A stretch of 64,000 nt of DNA from Anodontia alba (GCA_964016985.1 OZ024828.1:90430399-90494398); one strand, 5' to 3'; counted from the first letter of the stretch, positions 20,697-31,427 are shown. Made by a program: numbers and translations. The notes: generated from the sequence alone by a model not told the origin.

Positions 20697-20928
20697 TGAT
20701 GCGCAATGCGGGAAAAGGCCCTTCTGCAACATGCGAACTGTCAGACCCTGATCAGTCTGCGTATCCGCGCAGTCTGATCAGGGCCTTCTTTGGTCGTCGA
20801 TTTATTTTACAGTATCCGTTGATTTTGGTAGCGGGCAGCGAAGTCCCAGATCAGACTGCGCAAATGCGCAGTCTGGTCTGGGACTTCGTTGCCCGCATAT
20901 ACGATAAGTCCCTTTTTCACATGTTGCA
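20697..20928. mobile_element. Family T double-hairpin element, well preserved
   Basis: Ends ATGCGGGAAAAGGCCCTTCT and GATAAGTCCCTTTTTCACAT. The first hairpin core is CCTGATCAGTCTGCGTATCC and the second is CCAGATCAGACTGCGCAAAT, both with good complements. Confidence 0.65.
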
Positions 20929-20937
20929 ACAAAATTA

Positions 20938-21155
20938 CGTGAGAAAACGTACATTCTAACATGTCCGCCCGACGAATACTCAAATTAGCCTAGGCATCCG
21001 CGCAATCTGATCAGTATTGGTTGTCCGCATGAGGGAACTTTGCGTCCTTGGCTATCCAAAATGCGGCTAGTGAAAATTCTGATCAGGCTGCGCGAATGCA
21101 CAGGCTGATCTGAATCTTCACTGGGCGCATTTGTGCGTGCATTTCTAACGTTGCG
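20938..21155 (+). mobile_element. Family F element
   Basis: GTGAGAAAACGTACATTCTA, GCCTAGGCATCCGCGCAATC and GATCAGGCTGCGCGAATGCA, ending TTGTGCGTGCATTTCTAACG. Confidence 0.6.
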
Positions 21156-21795
21156 CCGCATTATTTGTTTTTCTCTGTACATTCCAAGCAAGTTTGCAAT
21201 AGTGAATATCATAGAACTGCACTTGTTTACTATCAAGATTACATCAAAAAAGCATCAGAAACACACTGTGATATACACAGACAATATGAAGAAATAATTA
21301 AAGATACATTCTTTGAGATTAAGTAATCTAAATGTTTGTCTGTTTGCTGTTAACGCGCAAGAAATGCTCCAATCAGTGGGTGCTGAGTTTCGTTACACAA
21401 GGGTGCATTCTACAGCTTCGCACTTGTGAACCGGTGTATGTATGTGTGGTGGTAGTGGTGGTGGTGGTGGTTGGTGAGGGGGTCGGGGGGGGGGTAAATA
21501 GGTAGGTCTCTAAACCAGTCTGCAAATACTTGTTACTGCACATCTTGGCAATAACTGAAATTTTATGCTTGCCAATTATTGTCAACAATGAAAAAATACT
21601 TTTTGCGGTCAAGTGACCTTACAATGAAAGGGTTATGTAAAATTGGAAACTTAAATTATGATTGGTTTCAGTTTTTTCCCCTGTCATAAATTTTCGCATG
21701 CTTTTCTTTGGATTTTATTTTGGATTTCTGTATACAAGTAATATTTTTCAATCGTTCCAGGGCAGAGCAGTTCTCCCACTGAATATTTAAATATA
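21156..21795. other. Mostly unassigned stretch with a G-rich patch
   Basis: A GGT/GGG-rich tract at 21446-21496 (GTGGTGGTGGTGGTTGG, then a run of G) could form a G-quadruplex. Otherwise nothing is recognised. Confidence 0.5.
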
Positions 21796-22112
21796 CATCA
21801 CGAAAACATGCCTATATAATTTTGACCCCCTTAAACCCCACTTTTATAGTAAAACTGGGGTTTACAGGGGTATATATTATTTTTCTTATTCCTGCTCAAA
21901 ACATAGATTGTGGGTACTCGTTAGAACCGCCTCACCGAGGCGGTTCTAACGAGTACCCACAATCAGTTTTGAGCGGTGAGGCGGTTCTAACGAGTACCCA
22001 CAATCTATGTTTTGAGCAGAAATATGAAAAATATCAAAAAATTTTATCTGAAAATTTTCATTTTTTGGTGGTAAGATTTTCAATATATCTGAATAGGCAC
22101 GTTTTCGTAATG
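21796..22112 (-). mobile_element. Family A with duplicated right arm
   Basis: Termini and hairpin are intact. The second stem arm plus neighbouring sequence (GAGGCGGTTCTAACGAGTAC, CCACAATC) occurs twice, at about 21938-21965 and 21978-22006. Confidence 0.85.
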
Positions 22113-22539
22113 AGCAGTAAGATTGCCAAGCCAATATATGCAGCTGACTGTTTTAGGTCAAGAAAGCGGTCGTAACTATCCGTTCGATTTGCCATATTGA
22201 ATTATTGATGTTCCTGTAATAAAGAAATAATGTAACTTCCACTGGCATAGATAATCCTGAATTTTCTATACGCTAGTACTAGATTGACCCTTTCATTAAA
22301 TTTTATATAGAGCAACATTCTACATCAAAATTTTATAAAGAGCAACATTCTACATCGAACTCTTATTTTCGGTTCCAGGAACGGCATACTGTACTGGTGT
22401 TAGACAAGCTATATATACCCAGCAAAAACACAAAGTTTTAATAATCTGTTTGCAAGGCTCCATCTATGGGACGCCAAACATTAAACAGTCTAAGAAAAGA
22501 ACAGTTAGCGGGTATATGCCGCTTATATAATGTCGCTTT
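22113..22539. other. Unassigned stretch
   Basis: A short direct duplication, AAATTTTATAWAGAGCAACA, TTCTACATC, lies near 22,297-22,357. Nothing else is recognised. Confidence 0.4.
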
Positions 22540-22565
22540 AACGTCGATGCAACGTCATCGACGTT
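22540..22565. repeat. Small perfect hairpin
   Basis: AACGTCGATG, CAACGT, CATCGACGTT: 10-bp arms around a 6-base loop. Confidence 0.85.
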
Positions 22566-22879
22566 AATGCGTTGTTGTATAAATGCCATGTGTCCGCTGG
22601 GTCATGACTTGCATCGACGGGAATGCAACGTTGTATTTACGTCATATGCCTACTGGGTACGGAAGCTACAATTCAATTATACTTACAAAGAATTAAAGCA
22701 TAGCAAAACAAAATCGATGAGGTCTGTAGGAATCGATTATGCTATTCAGCAGCCTATTCATGACATAATTCCTCCATTAATCTCCTGATCTCTAATATCG
22801 AAATGGCGCAATAATTACCACTATGAGTCATGGTGGCCAATCAAGTGCTGTTACTTTGAGAAGAACCTAAGAACACGGT

Positions 22880-22905
22880 TTGTGTGTGTGTGTGTGTGTG
22901 TGTGT
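22880..22905. repeat. (GT)n microsatellite
   Basis: About 26 bp of TG repeats. Confidence 0.9.
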
Positions 22906-22949
22906 TTTCGTATCCAAAATTAGTATAGAAGAAAACTCAAACAAAATAA

Positions 22950-23185
22950 AACTAAATTGAGCAGTCGATGGCACGCCATCGCAAAATCCCCACGCTTTCG
23001 TGACCTTTTGATCCAACCCAAAGGTCACATGGAGCAGTGAAAAAAAATGTTGCTCTCGCACACGCCTACCACGCGTGGAAGTCATGCAGCAAGTTTGGTT
23101 AAATTCCGCCCAGTGGTTTAGGGGATAGACGGATGGACGGATAGACGGGCGGAAGCGTTCACAATATCCCCATCGCTAAAGCTTA
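22950..23185 (-). mobile_element. Family N element, shortened copy
   Basis: GAGCAGTCGATGGCACGCCA, TCGCAAAATCCCCACGCTTT, GGATAGACGGATGGACGGAT and ATATCCCCATCGCTAAAGC match the reverse complement of 51.5-52.1 kb, with the middle replaced or deleted. Confidence 0.65.
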
Positions 23186-23202
23186 AGGATAAAAAAAAAA
23201 TA

Positions 23203-23529
23203 CAGTGAACCCTCGTTACAATGATAGATTTTGTTCCCTAAGATGTTGCCATAAAAATGACGTTGCTGTTATAAAAAAAAAATCCTTAAACGCAGCAGAA
23301 TGATATGTTCGAAAGGGTTTGTTTTATTCTTATTTCCTCGTCGAACATGCTTTGAGGCGATTGAAACAGATCTCCAAAACATATGCTTCTTGAAGTGTTA
23401 AATACAATATTTTTGCATCCTTTATGATACACTGTCGCCTCTTGAGCGAAAGTTTCGTACCAGACAAATTTAATATATTAAAGCGAATTTTGTCATTGTA
23501 TCGAATGTCGGTATTAACAGTGTTGACTG
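23203..23529 (+). mobile_element. Family U pogo-like element
   Basis: Flanked by TA. Begins CAGTGAACCCTCGTTACAAT and ends TATTAACAGTGTTGACTG, diverged inverted ends. No transposase is recognised; it is presumably non-autonomous. Confidence 0.6.
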
Positions 23530-23669
23530 TAGATACTTTAACAGACACTTAAGTAAGTCAAACTTGACATTATAAGGTCACACGGTTCGATTACAATAAA
23601 AAATATTACATCACTGTATCATGTCTACCTGTTTTGAAAGTACTCGGTTTTAATTTCCTTGTTAAGCTG

Positions 23670-23752
23670 AACTGTAGCATGCGACATTCTAAGATTTTAC
23701 TTTTTTTCCCCTAGAAAATAAGACTTGGCATTTCACGCTGTGCACATTAACT
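23670..23752 (+). mobile_element. Family G fragment
   Basis: CTGTAGCATGCGACATTCTA and CCCCTAGAAAATAAGACTTG resemble the left half of G. Confidence 0.35.
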
Positions 23753-23852
23753 GGCGCACCTTAACTCTAAAAGAATGACTGTGAACCTACTCTCTCGTAA
23801 TACAAAATACAATGCATATAGTGGGGTGCGGGGTGTGGGGGGGGGGGAGTGT

Positions 23853-24050
23853 TGTATTTACTCTAAGTATTCGGACACCTTAACTGCTGACCAAACTTGT
23901 CCTATAATTTGAACAAGTTTATTTTACTACACGTTGATCCATCTAAAACTGCTGGATGAGTGGCAAACAGCGGCGTCTGATCACGGTCTACACTGTTCGC
24001 TCAGGCCTCTGGTTCAGTCCGATTACGAATAATTTGGGTAAAATACAATA
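23853..24050 (+). mobile_element. Family E element, left stem arm lost
   Basis: TGTATTTACTCTAAGTATTC to AATTTGGGTAAAATACAATA. The hairpin goes from GGCAAACAG straight to CGGCGTCTGATCACGG, so the left arm is missing. A G-rich run (23821-23850) precedes it. Confidence 0.6.
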
Positions 24051-24415
24051 CCGTAGTGGAAAGTTCCAGTAATTGACTGCTGACAATGATGTTGATGGAC
24101 TTTCCACACAGTATATGTAATTAACATCCCGCTGGGATAATGTTTATTCAGTTATTCCCCTATTCATTAACTCTTGACAGTAATGTATTTCTGACCCACG
24201 GTCAACATCATATCAGGAAAGTGGTGCAAACTTCCTGATACGTACAGACGATTGTACGGACACCGAGCATTAACACTGTTCATGTGATCGGTTAATCCCT
24301 AATGGCGTGCACCGAAACAGATTATGCATCCACAATTTCCGACTGAAGGCATAAGGGAAAAGCCACTGAATACTGCTGAATATTATTTAGCCATATTGAA
24401 CAGTGGCCTTTTATG
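24051..24415. other. Unassigned stretch
   Basis: No repeat family or coding signal is recognised. Confidence 0.4.
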
Positions 24416-24693
24416 CATCACGAAAACATACCTTATAATTTTGACCCCCTTAAACCCCACTTTTATATAGTAAAACTGGGGTTTACAGGTGTATACATTA
24501 TTTTTCTTATTTTTGCTCAAAAACATAGATTGTGGGTACTCGTTAGAACCGCCTCACCGAGGCGGTTCTAACGAGTACCCACAGTCTATGTTTTGAGCAG
24601 AAATATGAAAAAATATCAGAATTTTTATCTAAAAACTTTCAGTTTTCAGTGGTGAATTTTTTCATATATTTCAATGGGCGTGTTTTCGTAATG
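24416..24693 (-). mobile_element. Family A element, complete
   Basis: Termini CATCACGAAAACATACC and GGCGTGTTTTCGTAATG, tip GCCTCACCGAGGC. A family E right-end fragment follows at about 24730-24790. Confidence 0.85.
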
Positions 24694-24789
24694 GGCACCA
24701 AGTTGGAAAAAGTTGAGGGGCACATTGCTAGGGTCTAGACTGTTTGCTCAAAGTATCTCTGAATAGTCAGGGTAATTACAATTTACTGT

Positions 24790-25545
24790 CATTATCTCAA
24801 ACACCACTAGGGCAACAGCTTGTTTAGCTTGCTGTATTTTCCTTACATTTCAACTCCTTTTACCTCAAACTACTGTTATCTCAAACAAATACTCTGATCC
24901 TCTCGGCTATGCGTTAACGAGAGTTGAAAGTATGGTCTCCCTCATCGGTCTTAACTTTTCTCTCGCCGAGTATGCCGGCGGCCTGATACTGACTACAAAA
25001 GTTCTCCGGGAGACACTGTCACAACTTTCGCCTTTAACCGGGGGTTAATTTTTCAAGAAATCGACGGCGCGTGGAATTTAGGTCAAGGTACTAACTGACA
25101 CCGTAATGTTGTACATCTTTAGCGTCAACATTATATGCCCAGTTTCATGCATGGCGTAGTGTGTGTGTGTGTGTGTGGGGGGGGCGGGGGGGGGAGAAAG
25201 GGTGTGGTGGGGGTGGTATTTACAGAAATGTTAGCTAATTAAAATATACGTAAAATCCAAGCCGGACAATGGAAGGAAACTCCTAGACCTAGACGCTCTT
25301 CCTCAAGAATATATAAACTGGCTACACGTAATCAACATCGTTTTCAGTAGTAGATTTGATTGTCAGTTATATGTCTAAAGCAGGAATTTTCAATGATACA
25401 AGACGCCAGAAATACGTCGGCATGGCAGAAAATATTCTAAGTTTTCCCAACAGTAGTAAAACACCAAATTACCGACAATGCCATGTGGAATAAGCATAGC
25501 AAATAATTAGAGGGGAAACCTAATTGACATACATTAGCCGCGACG
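24790..25545. other. Mostly unassigned stretch
   Basis: A (GT)n/(G)n tract occurs at 25159-25196. No gene-like signal is seen. Confidence 0.4.
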
Positions 25546-25765
25546 TCAGAACACGTACCTTCGGACATGTGCGCCCCAGCGAAGATTCAGATCAGCCTGC
25601 GCATTCGCACAGTCTGATCAGAACCTTCATTTGGATAGCCAATGGTGCAAAGTGTCTTCATGCGGGCAGCGAGGTCTCTGATCAGACTGCGACGATGCGC
25701 AGGCTGATTTGAGTCTTGGCTGTGCCCACATGTAAGAAGGTACGTTTTCTCTCGTGGTTCACATC
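25546..25765 (+). mobile_element. Family F element
   Basis: CAGAACACGTACCTTCGGAC, GATTCAGATCAGCCTGCGCA and CTGATCAGACTGCGACGATG, ending AAGGTACGTTTTCTCTCG. Confidence 0.65.
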
Positions 25766-25837
25766 ATGAACAAAGATAATGAAGTCTGACTTCGTTTGGG
25801 TTGTACCTGAATCCCAAAAACCGTACTTACCCAGACT

Positions 25838-26069
25838 GATGGGAACTGCTACAATTTCAAGGGAGATCCTGTTGAAATTGTTTTTCTCCCTTCTGAAAAT
25901 GGGTCTACTCTAAAAGGTAAGAATTTGCTCCCATGGGGAGCAAATTCTTACCTTTAAGAATAGAACCCTTCCAAGAAGGGGCAGGAAAGCAAACAGAAAA
26001 TCACAAAAGTTGTCTCCCTTCTAAAAATGGCGGAAAATCAACCAAGTGTATCCAATCCCCTTAAATCTT
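25838..26069 (+). mobile_element. Family H element, complete
   Basis: CAATTTCAAGGGAGATCCTG to AAAATGGCGGAAAATCAACC, AAGTGTATCC. Hairpin 25896-25970 with arms TCTAAAAGGTAAGAATTTGC and complement. Confidence 0.7.
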
Positions 26070-26137
26070 CGGACGCATATGCCTATACAAACAGTGACGA
26101 CGCAGATCTACACATATGTGCAGTGTGATGTGCGTCT

Positions 26138-26139
<2 letters not shown>

Positions 26140-26186
<47 letters not shown>

Positions 26187-26192
26187 GGGGGG
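26140..26192. repeat. (GT)n microsatellite plus short G run
   Basis: TG repeats to about 26183, followed by ACGGGGGGGG. A 185-codon open frame begins nearby at 26046 and runs through it. Confidence 0.95.
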
Positions 26193-26285
26193 GGAGCACA
26201 TGGAATAAATTACATATTCTCGCGTTGTGGCTTATTTCTTTTACTTTCTTCTACACGATTTAAATACTGCATTTCGCAAAATGTG

Positions 26286-26473
26286 GGACGGATAGGCCTG
26301 GTAGATTTGACGCCATTTTACAAGGGAGACAACTTTTTTCATCCTGCTTGCCTTCATGCACACAAAACTCCTTCAGAAAACCTCTCCTTCTTTTTAGAAT
26401 ACCGTCCTTTTTTCAGAATGGATACAATAATTTTGACAGCGTTAGCTCTACTGAAAGTAGTTCCATTCCCAAT
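26286..26473 (-). mobile_element. Family H element, hairpin lost
   Basis: TGACGCCATTTTACAAGGGA, GACAACTTTTTTCATCCTGC, TTTTTAGAATACCGTCC and AGTAGTTCCATTCCC follow H in reverse, with the central arms missing. Confidence 0.45.
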
Positions 26474-26518
26474 AAATAATTATCGTCTATGTCTACGGAC
26501 AATCTTAATGTTTGGCAT

Positions 26519-26957
26519 TGCACCGGAAGCAGTTTACGAAAGATCATGGACTGGTCCAATGCTACTGATTTTCCATGGACTGGTGAACGTTATAACCAAG
26601 TAATAGCTTTCACATAAAGCTTGGACTTCGCTTAGCACACAGCGTGTGTGCTAAGCGCAGACCAAGCTTTTGGTGAAAGCTAATACTTGTTGTTCCGGAT
26701 GAACGAACAAAACTGGTCCAATGCTACCGTGCTACATAAAAACCAAGTATTAGCTTTCAGAAAAAAGCTTGGTTCATGCTTAGCATACAAAGTGTGCAAA
26801 GTAAGTGCAAGCTTTTTGTGAAAGCTAACACTTGATGCCCCGGAAGCACCTTATGGCCATTGACTGGTTCAATGCTATTTTCCACGCTGCTCAATGTGAT
26901 ATGATAACCAAGTATTAGCTTTCACAAAAAGCTTTTTGTGAACGCTAATACTTGTTA
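26519..26957. repeat. Three-unit tandem array of hairpins
   Basis: Units begin at CCGGAAGCA/CCGGATGA (about 26523, 26696, 26840). Each carries ACTGGTYCAATGCTA and then a hairpin AACCAAGTATTAGCTTTCAC with its complement. Hairpin loops shrink along the array: a long one with GCTTAGCACACAGC, a medium one, then arms meeting directly at AAAAAGCTTTTTG. Confidence 0.8.
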
Positions 26958-26979
26958 TAGATGTGGAGACAGTTTAAAA

Positions 26980-27008
26980 TATATTTTTTTTTTTTTTTTT
27001 TTTTTTTT
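26980..27008. repeat. Poly(T) run
   Basis: About 28 consecutive T. Confidence 0.9.
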
Positions 27009-27100
27009 GCCTTTCTATCGTCACATGCCTATATTGTACTTTCTTATGGTGAAACCATTCCTTGATGAGAGAAGATTCCGATGAATGGCCAAGCTCTAAT

Positions 27101-27313
27101 TTAACACTTACCATGCCGCTATGGGCAAATACAGCAGAGTCGAACTGACGACATTTTTCTTACTTTTCGTAGAAAATAGGATCTGACACTTCATGCAAAG
27201 TGGTCATAAGGAGACAACTTGTATGAACTGTCAAATCCTATTTTCTAAGAAACAGAAGAAATTCATTTCAAAATGTCGTCTGTTGAATTTTTTAACCAGC
27301 ATGCAAAGTGTTT
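27101..27313 (+). mobile_element. Family G element
   Basis: From TAACACTTACCATGCCGCTA to TAACCAGCATGCAAAGTG. Arms AGAAAATAGGATCTGACACT and TGTCAAATCCTATTTTCTAA. Confidence 0.6.
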
Positions 27314-27660
27314 AGAGAATATCATTAGCTGTATGAATTACCGACGTTTGTGTCGGCTGCAGGTAAATGCTTATCATCCCTGTTTTTCTCATTAGCGGAG
27401 TCAACATTCAAGGGGGCGTAATTCCACATTAATGAGTTTGCTAGTTTTTCAGAGAATATTTCAAAACATGAAAAGTCGCAAAGTGCATAAAAATGGAAGA
27501 TTATATTGATAACACGTTGGAGGATAACTTCGTTTAATGTACATTTTCCGCCTCACTTGGAAAATAGACGCACCATCTGACGACATCCATGGCCGTTCCA
27601 CTGCGAAGTTAATGACGGAAATCATAAACACCAGGTCCGCAGTCCTACTAAAATTCTTAA
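27314..27660. other. Unassigned stretch
   Basis: Nothing is recognised. Confidence 0.35.
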
Positions 27661-27814
27661 AGATTAACCTATTAAACGCCTAACGTCCAAACAAGTCGAA
27701 TTCGGCAAACAGATTAGACATAGCGTTCTGTGGCGTCGATTGTCTCTGAGTGTAGACTTCGAAAATGGTCCTGAACGGGGACTTATGGGAAACAGTCTTA
27801 AATTCCTGTACTTT

Positions 27815-27885
27815 AAGTAAACAGTACAGATCCTGATCAGACGCCTCGTTTTGCGGCGTCTGATCTGGGACTGCACTGTTTGCTA
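27815..27885. repeat. E/R-type hairpin cassette
   Basis: GTAAACAGTACAGATCCTGA, TCAGACGCCTCG and complement GGCGTCTGATCTGGGACTGC, ACTGTTTGC. The surrounding frame (TTAACCTATTAAACGCC at 27665) suggests a damaged R-like element. Confidence 0.6.
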
Positions 27886-27897
27886 ATGTCCAAGTCC

Positions 27898-28062
27898 AGT
27901 CTCTTCACACTGCACTCTGACGTCACAGCGACAAGAATAGCGCGGCAAAAAATAACCGTTACCTGGATTTCGTACAAACGCGCAGTTTGATTTAATTGGT
28001 CAATGATAATCACGTGGAAAACAACCTTAAGGTAATTTTGGTATATGCATACTATGACTCGA
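27898..28062 (+). repeat. Family V repeat
   Basis: TCACAGCGACAAGAATAGCG, ATTTCGTACAAACGCGCAGT and TTGGTCAATGATAATCACGT match the inverted copy at 18.3 kb. This copy has a 22-bp extra segment near 27,940. Confidence 0.65.
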
Positions 28063-28099
28063 CTATAAACCGTCGACTTTCATCTATAAGTCATTGGGC

Positions 28100-28215
28100 G
28101 TGCGCATTAGGCCTACATTTGTACAGGGTAACCTGTATTAAGCAAGCTCCCATGAGAACGCCAGAGAATTGTTGCTTCAGACAGGTGCTTGCTTAATACA
28201 AATGTAGGCCTAGTG
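28100..28215. repeat. Imperfect palindrome
   Basis: CGCATTAGGCCTACATTTGT and CTGTATTAAGCAAGC pair with GCTTGCTTAATACAAATGTA and GGCCTAGTGTGC. It is similar in design to the 30.8 kb element. No coding sequence is seen. Confidence 0.6.
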
Positions 28216-28234
28216 TGCAAGGTAAGGAAAGAGC

Positions 28235-28330
28235 GTTTACGTCATATGCGAACAGCAAAGGCCTAGGTATACAGGAAGCAGATAAGCAGGAACGAAATCT
28301 GCGCCTTGCCTTCGTTTCCCGCAAACGGGC
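28235..28330. mobile_element. Family T fragment
   Basis: CATATGCGAACAGCAAAGGC and GCCTTCGTTTCCCGCA flank a remnant of the core. Confidence 0.35.
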
Positions 28331-28378
28331 ATTTTTCTTGCCTTTAACACCAGGAAAAACACTGTAAAACTGTCTATT

Positions 28379-28610
28379 GAGCCGTAACGTGCAAAAAAGT
28401 ACCTTCTACAAAAGCGCCCAACGAAGACTTAAATCAGACTGCGCATCCGCCCAGTCTGAACAGTCTTCGTTGTCTATGTGAATAACCTTGCATCCTTGCC
28501 TATACGAAAATGCGCCCAGTGAAGATTCTGATCAGACTGCGCGAATGCGCAGTCTGATCTGAATCTTCGCTGGGCGCACGTCCGACGGTACATTTACTGC
28601 CGTTGCGGCT
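28379..28610 (+). mobile_element. Family F element, both hairpins
   Basis: Inverted ends AGCCGTAACGTGCAAAAAAG and CATTTACTGCCGTTGCGGCT. Cores CAGACTGCGCATCCGCCCAG and GATCAGACTGCGCGAATGCG. Confidence 0.7.
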
Positions 28611-28885
28611 AGTAATATTTCCCCCCAGGAAACGCTGATTAATAACGTTACGTTGCGCTAATTAGTTTATCAGAAACAAAACAAACTCATAAAACAGGAA
28701 AAATGAGGAAAAGCTCTTCAAGACACATTTCTTGCATTCCTTGGCAAGTTGGCAATAAAATCAAAGGCTGTATTGGAGGGTATATGAATTAAAACCCATT
28801 CAATAATTTCTCAGACTACATTCGTCTTCATTATCCATTTATCCGGACTTTTCCACAACAATTTCCTTTCCAGCTCTACAGGACT

Positions 28886-29022
28886 GGTGAAAGAATGTGC
28901 ACAAGTACTGGTTGACCGCTAAGAGGACTAAGCCTGCCCAGAAAATAAAGGTGGTTAGGTAACCTGATCGGTTCGACATGACATTAATAGTGTTGACTGG
29001 ACCGTAAACTCCAACTCCAATT
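28886..29022 (+). mobile_element. Family M SINE, 5'-truncated
   Basis: GGTTGACCGCTAAGAGGACT, AAGCCTGCCCAG and GTGTTGACTGGACCGTAAAC match the body of the tRNA-headed copy at 56.8 kb. The head is absent. Confidence 0.65.
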
Positions 29023-29240
29023 CAATGACTTTACAGAGGCAAACAAGCGTTTAAGATGGTGCGTCTATTTTCCAACACAGTTCAGAAATGTTTTTCCTGG
29101 TTTTTGTCTCGACAGGAAACCATACCGAAGTATGGTTTCCAATCGATACGAAAAACAGGAAAACCAAAACGTTTGTCATATGTTTTTCGCAATTATTTCA
29201 GCTTTAATTAAGATAGCATTCAAATGTACATGTAACAGCA

Positions 29241-29430
29241 TAGCTCTTGATAAGGCGCTTTTTTTCAACCAAAAAGTTTCTATATTTTTCTTTTTTCTCG
29301 ACGAAAACATATGTTGTGGTACTCATTAGAAGCGCCTCAGCGAGGCGCTTCTACTGAGTACCGACAACATATATTTTCGTCGAGAAATAAGAAAACTATT
29401 TACCAGATACCCACTCTTATCTAGACCTAT
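29241..29430 (+). mobile_element. Family B element with compensated stem change
   Basis: Ends TAGCTCTTGATAAG and CTTATCTAGACCTA. Arms TCTCGACGAAAACATATGTT and ATATATTTTCGTCGAGAAA: the C-to-G change on the left is matched by G-to-C on the right. Confidence 0.8.
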
Positions 29431-29607
29431 GTAACTGCGAAAAGTAAAGAAAATGTCAAGGAAAACAATCACAGAACTTAGTCATGCACGGATGACGACA
29501 AGAGAGAGAGAGAGAAAACAAACTAAGATGGACGATCTACACATTATAGTCCTTTTTTTCCTTCTGACCGGAAGGAGTTTTATAATGCACCTCTCCTGGA
29601 TGCATTG

Positions 29608-29700
29608 TTTTTTTTGTTTTTTTTTGTTCTTTTTTTTTTTTTTTTTTTTTTTGTTTTTTGTTTTTTTTGGAGGTGGGGGGGGGTGTTTTGTTTTGTTTTT
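29608..29700. repeat. T-rich and TTTTG low-complexity tract
   Basis: Long T runs with scattered G, then GGTGGGGGGGGGTG and TTTTG repeats. Confidence 0.9.
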
Positions 29701-29786
29701 TTTATCATATTTAATTTAGATCATAACTGCCTTTTTACCTCTTAACAAACACTCCTTGAAATTGAGTAAAACCTGTCTGACTGACA

Positions 29787-29980
29787 CCAATCTAAGGAGG
29801 CAATTTGCATAAAATATCAAAGTCTATTTTCTGAAGAAAAAAAAATAATCAGAAAAAAAAAAACAGTTCAAAATGTCGTTTGCTGATTCTTTATGTTCAG
29901 CATGCCAAGGTTCTGATCGTATTGGGCGCATGCGTGGGCTGATCTGAACAGTCGCTATTCGCTTATGAAGTAAGGGACAA
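29787..29980. mobile_element. Family G right half next to a family T fragment
   Basis: AGGAGGCAATTTGCATAAAA and ATGTCGTTTGCTGATTC (G) end at about 29910. GGGCGCATGCGTGGGCTGAT and TCGCTATTCGCTTATG (T) follow. Confidence 0.4.
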
Positions 29981-30287
29981 TTTCTCACGTTTAAGGGCCA
30001 CATATACATGAAGTCGTTCCATAATAATAAGCGATATTATGCAGAAGTCCCAGTTACCAGAAGTAAGTATGAATCATTTATGAGGAGATTAGTCTGACAA
30101 GTTTGCACGTGGACTGGAAATTCATCTTGATCAGGGCTATTTTATATTCATTGATCTTCATTGGCATCATGGAACCAGACACGTGAAAAACAGCCATTTC
30201 ACAAAGATCTAGACAGTCTTCAAGTCAGGAACACTGTCTTGGCCACAGGACGCTTATGACTTCGTAGCTAAGCCACTTAGTCAGAAG
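29981..30287. other. Unassigned stretch
   Basis: No repeat or coding signal is recognised. Confidence 0.35.
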
Positions 30288-30362
30288 CGTTCGGTGGCTG
30301 AGACGTCAGGGCTCCTGACTTCCGGTCACGAGGTCCCAGGTTTGAATCCCGCAAGTGTTAGA
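30288..30362 (+). other. tRNA-like sequence (SINE head or tRNA relic)
   Basis: An internal A-box-like TGGCTGAGACG (30295-30305) and B-box-like GGTTTGAATCC (30339-30349) are about 33 bases apart. The outer segments do not pair as an acceptor stem, so a working tRNA is unlikely. Confidence 0.4.
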
Positions 30363-30437
30363 GTTCAACAGATGATTGAACGGCACTTCATTGCACAGAG
30401 CCTTTCATTATCACAACTTCATCGTCTCGATATGACT

Positions 30438-30647
30438 TTAACGCCTGGCACCCTGGGTAAAAAATTCAGCAGACGACATTCGGAATTATTTTCTTATTTT
30501 TACCTGGAAACAGGGTTAAACATTTCTTGCAAAATGTCACCAGGAGATAATTTGCATGAAATGTAAAATTCTGTTTTCTGGGAAAAGTAAGGAAAATATC
30601 ATCAAGTTGTCGTCTGCTGAATTTGCCCAGAGAGCGGTAAATGTTAA
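30438..30647 (+). mobile_element. Family G element, complete
   Basis: From TTAACGCCTGGCACCCTGGG to GAGAGCGGTAAATGTTAA. CAGCAGACGACATTCGGAAT and TTGTCGTCTGCTGAATTTGC sit near the ends. Confidence 0.65.
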
Positions 30648-30816
30648 CAGTATTGACGCATTATCATCACCGCCATCAACCACACAGTCTATCCATAATT
30701 TCTTTGCTTTCCAGTTTAATTCTGTAACATCCGACCAGTTTCTTAAGGGCTAGGGGATTTTGCTGTTTTTCCATTTAATTTTGCAATGCTCTTAGAGTTA
30801 CAGGGAAATACATATA

Positions 30817-30993
30817 CAGTCAAACCTGTCTTAAAAACCGACCTGTAATATGCAATCACCTGTTTTAAAGGCCAATTTTTCAGGTCCCCTAACAGGAAAA
30901 TAAGTGTACATTTACCTGTACTAAGCAAGCACTTGTCTTAAGCAACCATATTTTGGCATTCACTTGAGTGACTGCTTTACACAGATTTGACTA
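30817..30993 (+). mobile_element. Pogo-like short element
   Basis: TA, then CAGTCAAACCTGTCTTAAAA, with right end CTTTACACAGATTTGACTA. The ends are inverted repeats with a few mismatches. It resembles C, D and U in terminal CAGT design. Confidence 0.5.
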
Positions 30994-31008
30994 CAGTAAA
31001 GAAGATGT

Positions 31009-31258
31009 CCAGGCCTCGAGGTTTTAAAACTATTTTCATGCTCAACTCAACTGGGCATGAAATTTTCTCTGCTAATAAATATGAAAATGCCAACAATAGT
31101 TGGCATTTTCATATTTATTAGCAGAGAAATTTTCATGCTCAGCTATGTTTAGCAAGAAAGAATTTGCAATTGTTAGTAATTTGAGATTTATTAGCAGGGC
31201 AAATTTTATGCTCAGTTGAGTTGAGCATGAAAAAAACTTTTATAACCTCGGGGCCAGG
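31009..31258. mobile_element. Family K palindromic element
   Basis: Ends CCAGGCCTCGAGGTTTTAAA and TTATAACCTCGGGGCCAGG. The inner palindrome ATATGAAAATGCCAAC with its complement meets near 31096. CATGCTCAACTCAACTGGGC recurs inverted near the right end. A second copy is at 58.1 kb. Confidence 0.75.
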
Positions 31259-31427
31259 AAGAGCCACAATCACAGAACATAGCCTACCAATGACACCAAG
31301 AGGAAGAGCAAACAAAGACATACAGTACACAAGCCATAAAAAAAAAAAATAAAAAAAAAATGAAAAACAACCAGGTCCTACTTCCCCAACCGGCTCCCTC
31401 TGTTTGACATTCTGTTCTCGATTTTGC

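Noticed and set aside
26046..26603. Longest open frame in the window (185 codons, plus strand)
   Set aside because: It runs through the (GT)n tract as alternating Val/Cys and then through a degraded family H element. No domain is recognisable.
30288..30362. Functional tRNA gene
   Set aside because: A- and B-box-like elements only; T-arm and acceptor do not pair.
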